Assembly (NCBI GenBank): GCA_036384655.1
Contig: DASVLX010000297.1
Coordinates: 23,090 to 87,089, forward strand
From: DASVLX01 sp036384655
GTDB lineage: Bacteria; Actinomycetota; Actinomycetes; Mycobacteriales; Pseudonocardiaceae
DNA: 64,000 nucleotides
Reading direction: 5' to 3'
Shown here: piece by piece, positions 51,496 to 59,570 of the stretch
Numbering within the stretch: position 1 is the stretch's first letter
How the letters are laid out: the number at the start of each line of letters is the position of its first letter
Notes under the pieces: model-generated
The model's input: the letters and a program-made list of their open reading frames with translations, nothing else
What the model was told of the DNA's origin: nothing
The model's database searches: none
Position numbers and translations under genes: made by a program

Positions 51496-52458
51496 TTACG
51501 GCGCGATGACCCGCAGCGCGACCTGTTCGTTGTCGTATGTGTACGCCTCATAGCGGAACCGGACACCGGTCTCGGCCACATACTCCTGCCAGGCCCGGCA
51601 TTCGTGATCCGGCCAGCCGGGGTAGTTCAGGAACTCGTCGAACACGATCACGCTGCCGGCCTGTAGCCGTGGTCCGACCAGGCTCAACACGGTGTGCGCC
51701 GCGGAGTAGAGGTCGGCGTCGATGTGCAGGAAGTCCACCGGGCCCGCATGCTCGGCGAGGAACCCGGGCAGGCTGTCCTCGAACAGGCCGACCACCAGTT
51801 CGGCGCCCGGCACCGACGGCGGTGCGGCCACGTCGAAGGTGCCGGCCGGGAAGCCCGCCCGCCAGTCCTCGGGCAGGCCCTGGAAGGAGTCGAACCCGTA
51901 GACCCGCTCGGCGCCGCGGGCCTTGGCGATGATGGTCAGCGTGCTGCCGGTGAACACACCGAACTCCAGCGCCATGCCGCCGGTCGGCGCCAGCGACAGG
52001 GCGTGCTCCAGGGTGGCGTGTGGATGGTCGAAACGGCGCGCCGAGACCATGTGCCGGCGGATGAACTCGGCGCTGCCCTGGGCCGCGGTCATGTCACTGG
52101 CGAACACGGTGTCCCGCCGGGCCCGGTTCTCGAATTCGGACACCCGCCCGATCACGCGGTCACCGACGCCGTCCAGCTCCGCTCGCAACCGCGGGACCAA
52201 CTCGTCCCGCAGCGCGGCCCGCAGATCCGCCAGCTCGGCACGCGTCCGGGCGAGGTCGGCCGCCACCGCACCCAGCCGATCGGTCAGAGCGCTGAGCTGC
52301 TCGGCCTGTCGTCGCTGGTAGGGCGCGAACACCTCGTCCACGGCGCGCATCAACTTGGCCCGCAGCGTCTGCCGGAACCTGGCTATCGGTGTTGATATCG
52401 GTGTTGATATCGGTGTTGACCGGCGAATCCTGTCCACCACCGCACTTCGCGCGAACAT
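51496..52458 (-). CDS. TylF-type SAM methyltransferase with N-terminal coiled coil
   Basis: 320 aa from ATG 52458 (ATG 52503 is possible). Residues 20-115 form a charged helical coiled coil (LTDRLGAVAADLARTRAELAD). The catalytic domain begins near residue 140: SAM loop MALEFGVFTGSTLTIIAKA, RVYGFDSFQGLPEDWR and FLHIDADLYSAAHTVLS, as in macrocin O-methyltransferase TylF. The metal- and sugar-binding Asp block is intact, so it should methylate a sugar hydroxyl. Three 12-base repeats near the start code for STPI units. It diverges from the nonulosonate genes, which begin 121 bases away. Confidence 0.88.
   Translation of the reverse strand: MFARSAVVDRIRRSTPISTPISTPIARFRQTLRAKLMRAVDEVFAPYQRRQAEQLSALTDRLGAVAADLARTRAELADLRAALRDELVPRLRAELDGVGDRVIGRVSEFENRARRDTVFASDMTAAQGSAEFIRRHMVSARRFDHPHATLEHALSLAPTGGMALEFGVFTGSTLTIIAKARGAERVYGFDSFQGLPEDWRAGFPAGTFDVAAPPSVPGAELVVGLFEDSLPGFLAEHAGPVDFLHIDADLYSAAHTVLSLVGPRLQAGSVIVFDEFLNYPGWPDHECRAWQEYVAETGVRFRYEAYTYDNEQVALRVIAP
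52384..52419 (-). repeat. 12-base tandem repeat, three perfect copies
   Basis: TATCGGTGTTGA is repeated three times on the plus strand (52384-52395, 52396-52407, 52408-52419). Read on the minus strand it codes for STPI units near the start of the methyltransferase. Confidence 0.92.
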
Positions 52459-52578
52459 GAGTGAACGCCAACGATAGTGCGCCGACCGATGCCGGTGGGC
52501 CATTCGCGGTCAGGCGTGTCGGTTCACAAGGGGTGGACCCACGGTTAACCGCCACAGGTCGCCCAATAGCATCTTCGC

Positions 52579-53868
52579 GTGTTCTCCCGCCAGTCGTCCC
52601 CTGTCGTCGCGGTGGTGCCGGCCCGGTCGGGTTCCAAAGGGTTACCGGGCAAGAACGTGGCCCCCGTGGGTGGCCAACCGCTGGTCAGCCGAGCCGTGCT
52701 GGCCCTGAAGGCGGCCCGCCGTGTCGACGAGATCATCGTCAGCACCGACGGCGCGGCGATCGCGGTCGCCGCCCGCGCCGCCGGTGCGGTGGTGGTGGAG
52801 CGGCCGGCCGACCTCGCCGGTGACACCGCGAGCTCGGAATCCGCCGTGCTGCACGCCCTGGACGCCCGGCTCGCCGCCGGCGCCGCCGACCCGGAGGTCG
52901 TGCTGCTGGTCCAGTGCACCTCACCGTTCATCTCGCCGGACACCATCGACGCGACGGTGTCGATGGTGCTGGACGGCCAGCGCGACTGCGCCTTCACCGC
53001 CGTGCGCACCCACGAGTTTCTCTGGCGGTTCGGGGTGGACGGCGCCGTCGAGGGCGTCAACCACGATCCGTCGACCCGGCCGCGCCGGCAGGAACGACAG
53101 GCCGAGTACCGGGAGACCGGCGCGGTCTACGCGATGCGCACCACCGGACTGCGGCGCGGCAAGCACCGTTTCTTCGGCTCCATCGGCCTGGTCGAGGTGC
53201 CGCCGGAGGACGCCATCGAGATCGACTCGGCGGAGGACCTGGCGCTCTCGCGGGCGCTGGCGTCCGGCCGGCCGGACGGCGGCAGGCTGGTCAGCGGCGC
53301 GGCCAACCTGGTGGATGTGGACGCCGTGGTGACCGACTTCGACGGCGTGCACACCGACGACCGGGCCGTGGTGCTGCAGGACGGCACCGAGGCGGTGGTG
53401 GTGAGCCGGTCCGACGGGGCCGGCGTGGCGCGCCTGGTCGCGGCCGGTGTTCCGGTGATGATCCTGTCCGTGGAGGAGAACCCGGTGGTGGCCGCGCGGG
53501 CCGCCAAACTCGGCGTGGCCGTCGCACATGGCGTTGGCGACAAGGCGGATGTGCTTGGTGGTTGGTTGGCCGAGAATGACCTACGCCCGAGCCGGGTGGC
53601 CTATCTCGGCAATGATCTCCGCGACCTTCCGTGCCTGCGCATGGTTGGTTGGCCGGTCGCGGTGGCCGACGCACATCCCGAGGTGCGTGCGGCCGCGCGG
53701 TTGGTGCTGTCCCGGCCGGGTGGCCACGGCGCGGTCCGCGAACTCGCCGACCTCGTCCTGGCCGCGAGGCAGGCAGCGGACCAGACCGGGAAACGGTCCG
53801 GCGAGCACAACGAAGAACAGGCCGACGAACACGCCGCATCCGACAACAGCCCAAGGAGCGCGCAGTGA
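52579..53868 (+). CDS. CMP-nonulosonate synthetase fused to HAD phosphatase (NeuA-HAD)
   Basis: 429 aa, two enzymes in one chain. Residues 8-230 are the CMP-acylneuraminate cytidylyltransferase: VAVVPARSGSKGLPGKNVAP (CTP binding), EIIVSTDGAAIA, VLLVQCTSPFISPDTID and EYRETGAVYAM. Residues 250-400 are a KdsC/NeuA-type HAD: VVTDFDGVHTDD (both catalytic Asp present), LSVEENPVVAARAAKLGV and YLGNDLRDLPCLR. Such fusions activate a nonulosonic acid and, in Kdn pathways, remove the 9-phosphate. GTG 52579; its stop overlaps the NeuB-type gene (GTGA). Confidence 0.92.
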   Translation: MFSRQSSPVVAVVPARSGSKGLPGKNVAPVGGQPLVSRAVLALKAARRVDEIIVSTDGAAIAVAARAAGAVVVERPADLAGDTASSESAVLHALDARLAAGAADPEVVLLVQCTSPFISPDTIDATVSMVLDGQRDCAFTAVRTHEFLWRFGVDGAVEGVNHDPSTRPRRQERQAEYRETGAVYAMRTTGLRRGKHRFFGSIGLVEVPPEDAIEIDSAEDLALSRALASGRPDGGRLVSGAANLVDVDAVVTDFDGVHTDDRAVVLQDGTEAVVVSRSDGAGVARLVAAGVPVMILSVEENPVVAARAAKLGVAVAHGVGDKADVLGGWLAENDLRPSRVAYLGNDLRDLPCLRMVGWPVAVADAHPEVRAAARLVLSRPGGHGAVRELADLVLAARQAADQTGKRSGEHNEEQADEHAASDNSPRSAQ

Positions 53869-54743
53869 ACGCGACGGAGCCCGTGGTGGCGATCGGCGAC
53901 CGGTTGGTTGGGCCAGGCCATCCCACCTACACGGTCGGTGAGATCGGCCTCAACCACAACGGCAGCGTGGACATCGCCAAGCAGTTGATCGATGTCGCCG
54001 TGTCCGCCGGAGTGGACGCGGTCAAGTTCCAGAAGCGGACCCCGGAGATCTCCACGCCGCCGGAGATGCGTGACGTGCGACGGGAAACGCCCTGGGGCGA
54101 GATGAGCTACCTCGAATACCGCCACCGGATCGAGTTCGGGCTGGCGGAGTACGAGGAGATCGACCGGTACTGCAAAGAGGTCGGCATCGCGTGGTTCGCG
54201 TCCCCGTGGGACGTGCCCAGCGTCGAGTTCCTGGAGCGCTTCGGGGTGCCCTGTTACAAGGTCGCCTCGGCCTCGCTGACCGACCTCGACCTGCTGCGGG
54301 CGCTGCGTGACACCGGCCGGCCGATCATCGCGTCCACCGGCATGTCCACCATGTCCGAGGTCGACGGCGCGGTGTCCCTGCTGGGCACCGAGAGGCTGGT
54401 GTTGATGCACACCACCTCCACCTATCCATGCCCGCCGGAGGAGATCAACCTGCGCGGCATCCACACGCTCGCCGAGCGGTTCGGGGTGCCGGTCGGCTAC
54501 TCGGGTCATGAGCGCGGCCTCCAGGTCTCGGTGGCCGCGGTGGCGCTGGGCGCCTGTGCGGTCGAGCGGCACATCACTCTCGACCGCACCATGTGGGGCT
54601 CCGACCAGGCTGCCTCGCTGGAACCGGAGGGACTGCGCAGGCTCATCCGGGACATCCGGATCGTCGAGACCGCACTCGGTGACGGCGTGAAGCGGGTGTT
54701 CCCCGGCGAGCAGGCGCCTCGACGTCGGCTGCGGCGGGTGTGA
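53865..54743 (+). CDS. NeuB-type nonulosonic acid synthase lacking the SAF domain
   Basis: 292 aa. TIM-barrel synthase condensing a hexose derivative with phosphoenolpyruvate: GEIGLNHNGSVDIAKQLI, DAVKFQKRTPEI, MHTTSTYPCPPEEINL, YSGHERGLQVSVAA and ERHITLDRTMWGSDQAASLEP. Known NeuB enzymes have a C-terminal SAF/antifreeze-like domain of about 65 residues that completes the active site of the dimer; the chain here stops before it, a feature shared with Kdn-9-phosphate synthase-like enzymes. Start GTG 53865 and stop are both in four-base overlaps with neighbours. Confidence 0.9.
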   Translation: MNATEPVVAIGDRLVGPGHPTYTVGEIGLNHNGSVDIAKQLIDVAVSAGVDAVKFQKRTPEISTPPEMRDVRRETPWGEMSYLEYRHRIEFGLAEYEEIDRYCKEVGIAWFASPWDVPSVEFLERFGVPCYKVASASLTDLDLLRALRDTGRPIIASTGMSTMSEVDGAVSLLGTERLVLMHTTSTYPCPPEEINLRGIHTLAERFGVPVGYSGHERGLQVSVAAVALGACAVERHITLDRTMWGSDQAASLEPEGLRRLIRDIRIVETALGDGVKRVFPGEQAPRRRLRRV

Positions 54744-55465
54744 TCGGCATGACAGTCACGGTCCCCACCGTCACGCCGCCGATCGCGGAATCGGCCACGC
54801 GATCAGTGCTGGCATCCGCGGCCAATACCGGTGTCGATCTCCGGCCGCTGCTGGCGGCCTACGCCCGGCATGACCCGCCCCGCTCGATCGCGGTGATCGG
54901 CAATGCCCCGCTGACGCCCAACCCGGACCGGGCGGCCGCCATCGACGACGCCGACCTGGTCATCCGGATGACCACGTTCGCGCTGGACGAGCCCGGTGCG
55001 GAGCCGGTCTTCGGCACCCGGACGGACGTGGTGGTGCTGCACCGGGGCACCCTCCCGAGCCCGTACACGTTCGCCGACTACACATCGAGGCTCTACCTGC
55101 ATATCGAGCCCGGCCGCATGCACTGGGAGCCGGACTTCCGGCCCTACTGGTGGCCGGAGGACCTGGGCCAGGTGCACATCCCCAACTACCAGATCTCGTT
55201 GCCGCTGGTGAGGCTGCTCGGCCTGGATCCGGCCCAGGCGACCTGGGCCACCACCGGCACCACCAGTGTCTACCTGGCCACCACGCTGTTCCCGGACGCC
55301 GACGTGCGGATCGCCGGCTTCAGCCTGCTGCGCGATACCGAGCAGGAGGTCTTCGAGCACGCCTGGGGCGGATCGGTTCAGGTGACCGCCGAACACCGGC
55401 TGAAGGCGGAGTCTGCGCTGCTGCACACCTGGGCCGCCGAGGGAAGGATCACGATCCTGCCATGA
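54740..55465 (+). CDS. GT29-like (sialyltransferase-type) glycosyltransferase
   Basis: 241 aa. GT29 sialylmotifs can be traced: L-motif VIGNAPLTPNPDRAAAIDDA then LVIRMTTFA and GTRTDVVVLH; S-motif TTGTTSVYLATTLFP and VRIAGFSLL; and a VS-like HRLKAE (HxxxxE) near the C-terminus. It should transfer a CMP-activated nonulosonate to an acceptor. No signal peptide or membrane helix is seen, so it acts in the cytoplasm. GT29 is mainly an animal and plant family, and bacterial members are few. The GTG at 54740 overlaps the NeuB stop (ATG 54749 is possible). Confidence 0.78.
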   Translation: MIGMTVTVPTVTPPIAESATRSVLASAANTGVDLRPLLAAYARHDPPRSIAVIGNAPLTPNPDRAAAIDDADLVIRMTTFALDEPGAEPVFGTRTDVVVLHRGTLPSPYTFADYTSRLYLHIEPGRMHWEPDFRPYWWPEDLGQVHIPNYQISLPLVRLLGLDPAQATWATTGTTSVYLATTLFPDADVRIAGFSLLRDTEQEVFEHAWGGSVQVTAEHRLKAESALLHTWAAEGRITILP

Positions 55466-56007
55466 ATCCCCGATCGAATCCCGGATCGAACCCGGGATCC
55501 AATGCCGTCCGCGCGCTGCGGGCGATCGCCGGTGAGGCCGGCCGGCCGGTGCTGCGGCGGCTGTGGGCGCGGGTTGAGGACATCGCCGCACGCCGGGTGG
55601 CCGCCGAACTCACCGGGGTCCGCGCCGAACTCGACAACCTGCGTCACGCGCTGGCCGGGCTGCGCGGCGACGTGGATGACCTGCGCGGCCGCATCGAAGA
55701 GCTGCGCGGCCGGATGGGACCGGTGGAGACGGAACTGCACCAGATCGGCGTCCAGCAGGGCGCCGCCGAGACGAGGATCAGTGCGCTGGAACGGCCGGCC
55801 GTGGCCGGCGCCACGGACCCGGAGTCCGTCGCCCTTGTCGAGGAGATCCGCGCCGAGCACGCCCGGGTGCGGGCCCGGCTGACCGCCATGTCGCACTACG
55901 AGGAACGGATCGGCCGGCTTGAGGAGACTCTGCGCCGCCGCGACGGATCCGGTCTTGATGGCGCCACCCTGGACGGCGCGGTGACCGGGATCGGCGGCGA
56001 GGCGTAA
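55462..56007 (+). CDS. Coiled-coil protein of the nonulosonate operon, unknown function
   Basis: 181 aa from ATG 55462, overlapping the GT29-like stop (ATGA). An N-terminal PRSNPGSNPGSN repeat precedes a nearly continuous charged coiled coil at residues 25-150 (LRGDVDDLRGRIEELRGRMG, YEERIGRLEETLRRRDG). No catalytic motif is present. It is similar in style to the coiled-coil segments of the methyltransferase at 51.5 kb and of the glycosyltransferase fusion at 1-2.7 kb, so it may oligomerise or measure chain length for the glycan enzymes. Confidence 0.7.
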   Translation: MNPRSNPGSNPGSNAVRALRAIAGEAGRPVLRRLWARVEDIAARRVAAELTGVRAELDNLRHALAGLRGDVDDLRGRIEELRGRMGPVETELHQIGVQQGAAETRISALERPAVAGATDPESVALVEEIRAEHARVRARLTAMSHYEERIGRLEETLRRRDGSGLDGATLDGAVTGIGGEA

Positions 56008-56076
56008 CAGTCCCCGCCACCGATCAACGCGACGGTCGTCGTCCGGGGAGCGGCGGCCGCCTTCCCAACGCGGGCC

Positions 56077-56625
56077 CTAGAGGTATTGGCCCGAACTACG
56101 CAGGTGCGGGGCCTCGTGCTGGGCGTCGGCCCCGGGCGGCAGGGCGCCCGCCCGGCGCATCTGCTCCAGCTGCACACGAGCGGCCATCTGCTGCGCGAAC
56201 AACGCTGTCTGGATGCCGTGGAACAGGCCCTCCAACCAGCCGACCAGCTGTGCCTGCGCGACGCGGATCTCCGCGTCAGAGGGGGTCTTGTCGTCGCTGA
56301 ACGGCAGTGACAGGCGCTCCAGTTCCTCGCGCAACTCGGGCGCGAGCCCGTCCTCCAGTTCGCGGATCGACCGCTGGTGGATCTCGCGCAGCCGATTGCG
56401 GCTGGCCTCATCCAGCGGTGCGGCCCGCACCTCCTCCAGCAACTGCTTGATCATCGTGCCGACACGCATCACCTTGGCCGGCTGCTCGACAAGCTCCGCC
56501 ACCTTGTCACCGGTCTCGCCGTCACCCTCGGGAATGCGTGCGGCACCCAACGGTGTGCCGTCGGGCCCGACCACGACGATGTGCGGCGCGCTCCCGGTGT
56601 CCGCTGATTCCCTTGGCTCAGTCAT
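56077..56625 (-). CDS. bpa: Bacterial proteasome activator Bpa (PafE)
   Basis: 182 aa. The core LVEQPAKVMRVGTMIKQLLE then PLDEASRNRLREIHQRSIRE and AQLVGWLEGLFHGIQTALFA matches Bpa almost residue for residue. The C-terminus ends in GQYL, the hydrophobic-Tyr-Leu tail that docks into the 20S proteasome and opens its gate without ATP. Bpa forms a dodecameric ring and feeds unfolded proteins, such as HspR, to the proteasome. Counterpart of Rv3780. The start is probably ATG 56625; ATG 56634 adds three residues. Confidence 0.97.
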   Translation of the reverse strand: MTEPRESADTGSAPHIVVVGPDGTPLGAARIPEGDGETGDKVAELVEQPAKVMRVGTMIKQLLEEVRAAPLDEASRNRLREIHQRSIRELEDGLAPELREELERLSLPFSDDKTPSDAEIRVAQAQLVGWLEGLFHGIQTALFAQQMAARVQLEQMRRAGALPPGADAQHEAPHLRSSGQYL

Positions 56626-56690
56626 GGCATCCATCCTAGGGAGGGAACCCGCGTGACCCTGGCGCGCACCGACTTGCGCGCATCCGTACC

Positions 56691-57899
56691 GTGTCTGACA
56701 TGGCGTTGGACGTCGCTCGGATTCGCGGGTTGTTCCCCGCACTGGGCGATGGCTGGATACACCTCGACACGCCTACCGGCATGCAGGTCCCCGACAAGGT
56801 GGCGACCGCGGTGTCCATGGCCCTACGGGCCCCGGTGTCCGGACTCGGCGGAGTTTTCCCCGCCTCGCAGCGGGCCGCCGCCCTGGTGGAGGCCGCCCGT
56901 CGCGCCATCGCCGATCTGGTGGGCGCCGATCCGGCCGGCGTGGTGCTCGGGCCGAGTTCGGCCGTGCTGCTCAACCGGCTGGCGGAGGTGCTCAGCGTCG
57001 GCTGGCTGATCGGCGACGAGGTGGTCGTGTCGCGGCTGGACGATCCAGCGAACACACTGCCCTGGCTGGCCGCCGTGCAGCGCTGCGGCGGCACCGCGCG
57101 CTGGGCCGAGGTGGACATCGAGACCTGCGAGCTGCCGGCCTGGCAGTACGACGAGCTGGTGACGCCGCGTACCAAGGTGGTGGCGATCACCGCCGCGTCC
57201 GGCACCGTGGGCACCCGGCCCGACCTGCGGCGGATCTCCACGGCCGGCCGGGATGCCGGCGCGCTGGTGGTGGTGGACGCGTCCGCGGCCGCGCCGTTCG
57301 TGCCGCTCGACGTGACCATGATGGGCGCCGACATCATCACGGTGTCCGCCAGCGCCTGGGGCGGTCCGCCGCTGGCCGCGATGGCGTTCCGGGACGCGGG
57401 GCTGCTGGACCGGGTCGCGTCCCGATCGCTTGATCCGGAGGCGCGCGGGCCGGAACGGCTGGAACTCGGACCGCAGCCGTATCCGCTGCTGGCCGGCCTG
57501 GTGGCGTCGGTGGACTATCTCGCCGAGCTCGACGATGCCGCGCTCGGTCCGCGACGTGAGCGGGTGTTGACGTCGATGGGCTCGATCCGGGCGTACCACG
57601 CGGACCTGCTCGCCAACCTGATCAGCGAACTACGCGCGCTGCCGAACGTGATGGTGATCGGCGACGCCGTCGACCGGGTGCCCACGCTGGCCTTCGCGTC
57701 ACTGGGCATGAAGGCGGAGGATGCCGCCGAACAACTGGCCAAGCGCGGTATCTGCGCCTTCGCCGACAGCGGCCGCAACGGTGTGCTGGCCGCGCTCGGG
57801 GTCGGCGAAGCCGGTGGTTCGGTGCGCATCGGGCTCGCGCACTACACCACCAGCGCCGAACTGGATCATCTGGTTCGAGCGGTCGCCGACCTCAGTTGA
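56691..57899 (+). CDS. Class V aminotransferase-like protein without the PLP lysine
   Basis: 402 aa fold-type I PLP-family protein of the cysteine-desulfurase branch. ARIRGLFPALGDGWIHLDTP, GPSSAVLLNRLAEVLS, VVAITAASGTVGT and the Asp of VVVDASAAAPF (pyridine N contact) are recognisable. Where the family has SxxK before WxGP, this protein has SASAWGGPP: the Schiff-base lysine is Ala. It therefore cannot form the internal aldimine there and may be a non-catalytic homologue or a binding protein. The mycobacterial counterpart is Rv3778c. GTG 56691 is the start used; ATG 56700 is possible. Confidence 0.88.
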   Translation: MSDMALDVARIRGLFPALGDGWIHLDTPTGMQVPDKVATAVSMALRAPVSGLGGVFPASQRAAALVEAARRAIADLVGADPAGVVLGPSSAVLLNRLAEVLSVGWLIGDEVVVSRLDDPANTLPWLAAVQRCGGTARWAEVDIETCELPAWQYDELVTPRTKVVAITAASGTVGTRPDLRRISTAGRDAGALVVVDASAAAPFVPLDVTMMGADIITVSASAWGGPPLAAMAFRDAGLLDRVASRSLDPEARGPERLELGPQPYPLLAGLVASVDYLAELDDAALGPRRERVLTSMGSIRAYHADLLANLISELRALPNVMVIGDAVDRVPTLAFASLGMKAEDAAEQLAKRGICAFADSGRNGVLAALGVGEAGGSVRIGLAHYTTSAELDHLVRAVADLS

Positions 57900-57923
57900 C
57901 CAACCGGGCCGGACGCCCCGAGG

Positions 57924-58913
57924 TCAGCGCACCAACAGCAGGATCTTGCCGAACACCCCGCCGGCCTCCAGCGCGCGATGCGCCTCGGCGGCCTTGTCGA
58001 TCGGCACGGTCGCTCCGACGACGGGCTGGATCTCACCGCTGGCGATCCGCGGCCACAGCCTGTCGCGCATGTCCGCGATGATGACGCCCTTGCCATCCGG
58101 GCCGGTGACCGGGCGGGACCGCAGGCTGGTCGCGGTCACGCTGGCACGCTTGTTCAGCAGCTTGCCGAGATTCAGCTCGGCACGGGTGCCACCCTGCATG
58201 CCGATCACCATCAGGCGGCCGCCAGTGGCCAGCACGGTGACGTTGCGTTCCAGGTACCTGGCGCCCATGTTGTCCAACACCACGTCGGCACCGCGGCCGT
58301 CGGTCGCCTCATGGACCTCGGTCACGAAATCCTGGTTGTGATAGTTGATCGTGATGTCGGCGCCCAGGTCTCGGCAGCGGTCCAGGCGTTCCGGGGATCC
58401 GGCGGTCACCGCGACCTGCGCGCCCAGTGCCTTGCCCAGCTGGATGGCGTGGGTGCCGATGCCGCCGGCACCACCGTGCACGAGCAGCACCTCACCCTCG
58501 GACAGGTGCGCGAGCATCACGACGTTGCTCCACACCGTGGCGGCGGCCTCGGGTAGTCCGGCGGCCGCCACCAGGTCCACTCCGGCCGGCACCGGCAGCA
58601 GCTGCGCGGCCGGCACCACGGCCTGCTCGGCGTAGCCACCGCCGGCCAGTAGTGCGCACACCTGGTCGCCGACTCGCCAGCCCTCGACATCCGCGCCCAG
58701 CGCCGCGATGGTGCCGGAGCATTCCAGGCCGATGATGTCGGAGGCGCCCAGCGGCGGCGGATAGTGGCCCTGGCGCTGCACCAGATCGGCGCGGTTGACG
58801 CCGGCCGCGACGATGTCGAGCAGCACCTCATCAGGACCGGGTTGGGGATCGGGCACCTCGGTCCACTCCAACACGTCCGGACCGCCGGGCTCTCGAATCG
58901 AGATCGCACGCAT
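57924..58913 (-). CDS. NAD(P)H-quinone oxidoreductase (zinc-independent MDR family)
   Basis: 329 aa. The GroES-like domain has VLLDIVAAGVNRADLVQRQG, and the Rossmann domain has LLVHGGAGGIGTHAIQLGKALGA. No structural or catalytic zinc ligands are seen, as expected of quinone reductases (Qor, TP53I3). It reduces quinones by one or two electrons with NADPH. ATG 58913 opens onto a 657-base gene-free region containing a hairpin. Rv3777 is the counterpart and has the same neighbour. Confidence 0.93.
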   Translation of the reverse strand: MRAISIREPGGPDVLEWTEVPDPQPGPDEVLLDIVAAGVNRADLVQRQGHYPPPLGASDIIGLECSGTIAALGADVEGWRVGDQVCALLAGGGYAEQAVVPAAQLLPVPAGVDLVAAAGLPEAAATVWSNVVMLAHLSEGEVLLVHGGAGGIGTHAIQLGKALGAQVAVTAGSPERLDRCRDLGADITINYHNQDFVTEVHEATDGRGADVVLDNMGARYLERNVTVLATGGRLMVIGMQGGTRAELNLGKLLNKRASVTATSLRSRPVTGPDGKGVIIADMRDRLWPRIASGEIQPVVGATVPIDKAAEAHRALEAGGVFGKILLLVR

Positions 58914-59570
58914 CTACAGGACGGTAATAGTGTGATCTGGAGCACCTGCGACCGGCAGACGCACAAGCGTGCGGACTACCTCCGGGTTGCTGCGACAGAG
59001 GGACAACATAGGTGGGTGCGGCGCCCGAAGACGCCGCACCCGACTCTCCTGTATTACCCGTAAGTTCGCGGAACGCCGTCTCGCGGCATTGGCGTGGAAC
59101 CACACCCAGAACGCGACGACACGTCCGGTGATGTGAGGTTCAACAGCGTCGATGTGCGACGAGGGACGCCTATAGCGCCTGCGCACTCGAGAAACCGCTT
59201 AACCGTTCACAGTCACCGTCAGGCCAGCATCTCCAGGCCCGGCGGTGGGCACGCGGCCGGCAGCGCTCCGCTGGCTACGAAGTGATCCTGCACAGCATCA
59301 CCTGCCCTTCCCGGCGGACCGGTGGGACCCGTGCTACCGGGGTGGTGCGCGGCGTCCGAACGGTCGCGGTCCACCAGTCAGAATGCCCCCTTCGTCGATC
59401 TATTTCAAGCGGTGCGGACCGTTCCGAACTGGATGGATTTCTGGATCGTTCCTATGTGGACTTATGCTCCGGGGGTGTGCGGAAGGTCACGATTCGTGAC
59501 GCGAGAGTGAGACGGCCGGGGATGGCCCGTGACCGAGCGGGCCACTCCGGTTACCCTTGCGATCGCACCG
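58914..59570. other. 657-base gene-free stretch with one strong hairpin
   Basis: No gene is seen on either strand. The only clear structure is the 10-base-arm hairpin at 59014-59041. The sequence is normal in base composition. It contains the promoter region of the minus-strand quinone oxidoreductase and, at the right end, that of tRNA-Ser. Open frames here carry no recognisable domain. Confidence 0.6.
59014..59041. terminator. Hairpin, possible terminator of minus-strand reading from the right
   Basis: GGGTGCGGCG (59014-59023) pairs perfectly with CGCCGCACCC (59032-59041) around an 8-base loop CCCGAAGA. It lies 100 bases upstream of the quinone oxidoreductase start, so it may stop transcription coming from the toxin-antitoxin pair or attenuate the downstream gene. 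Confidence 0.55.
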
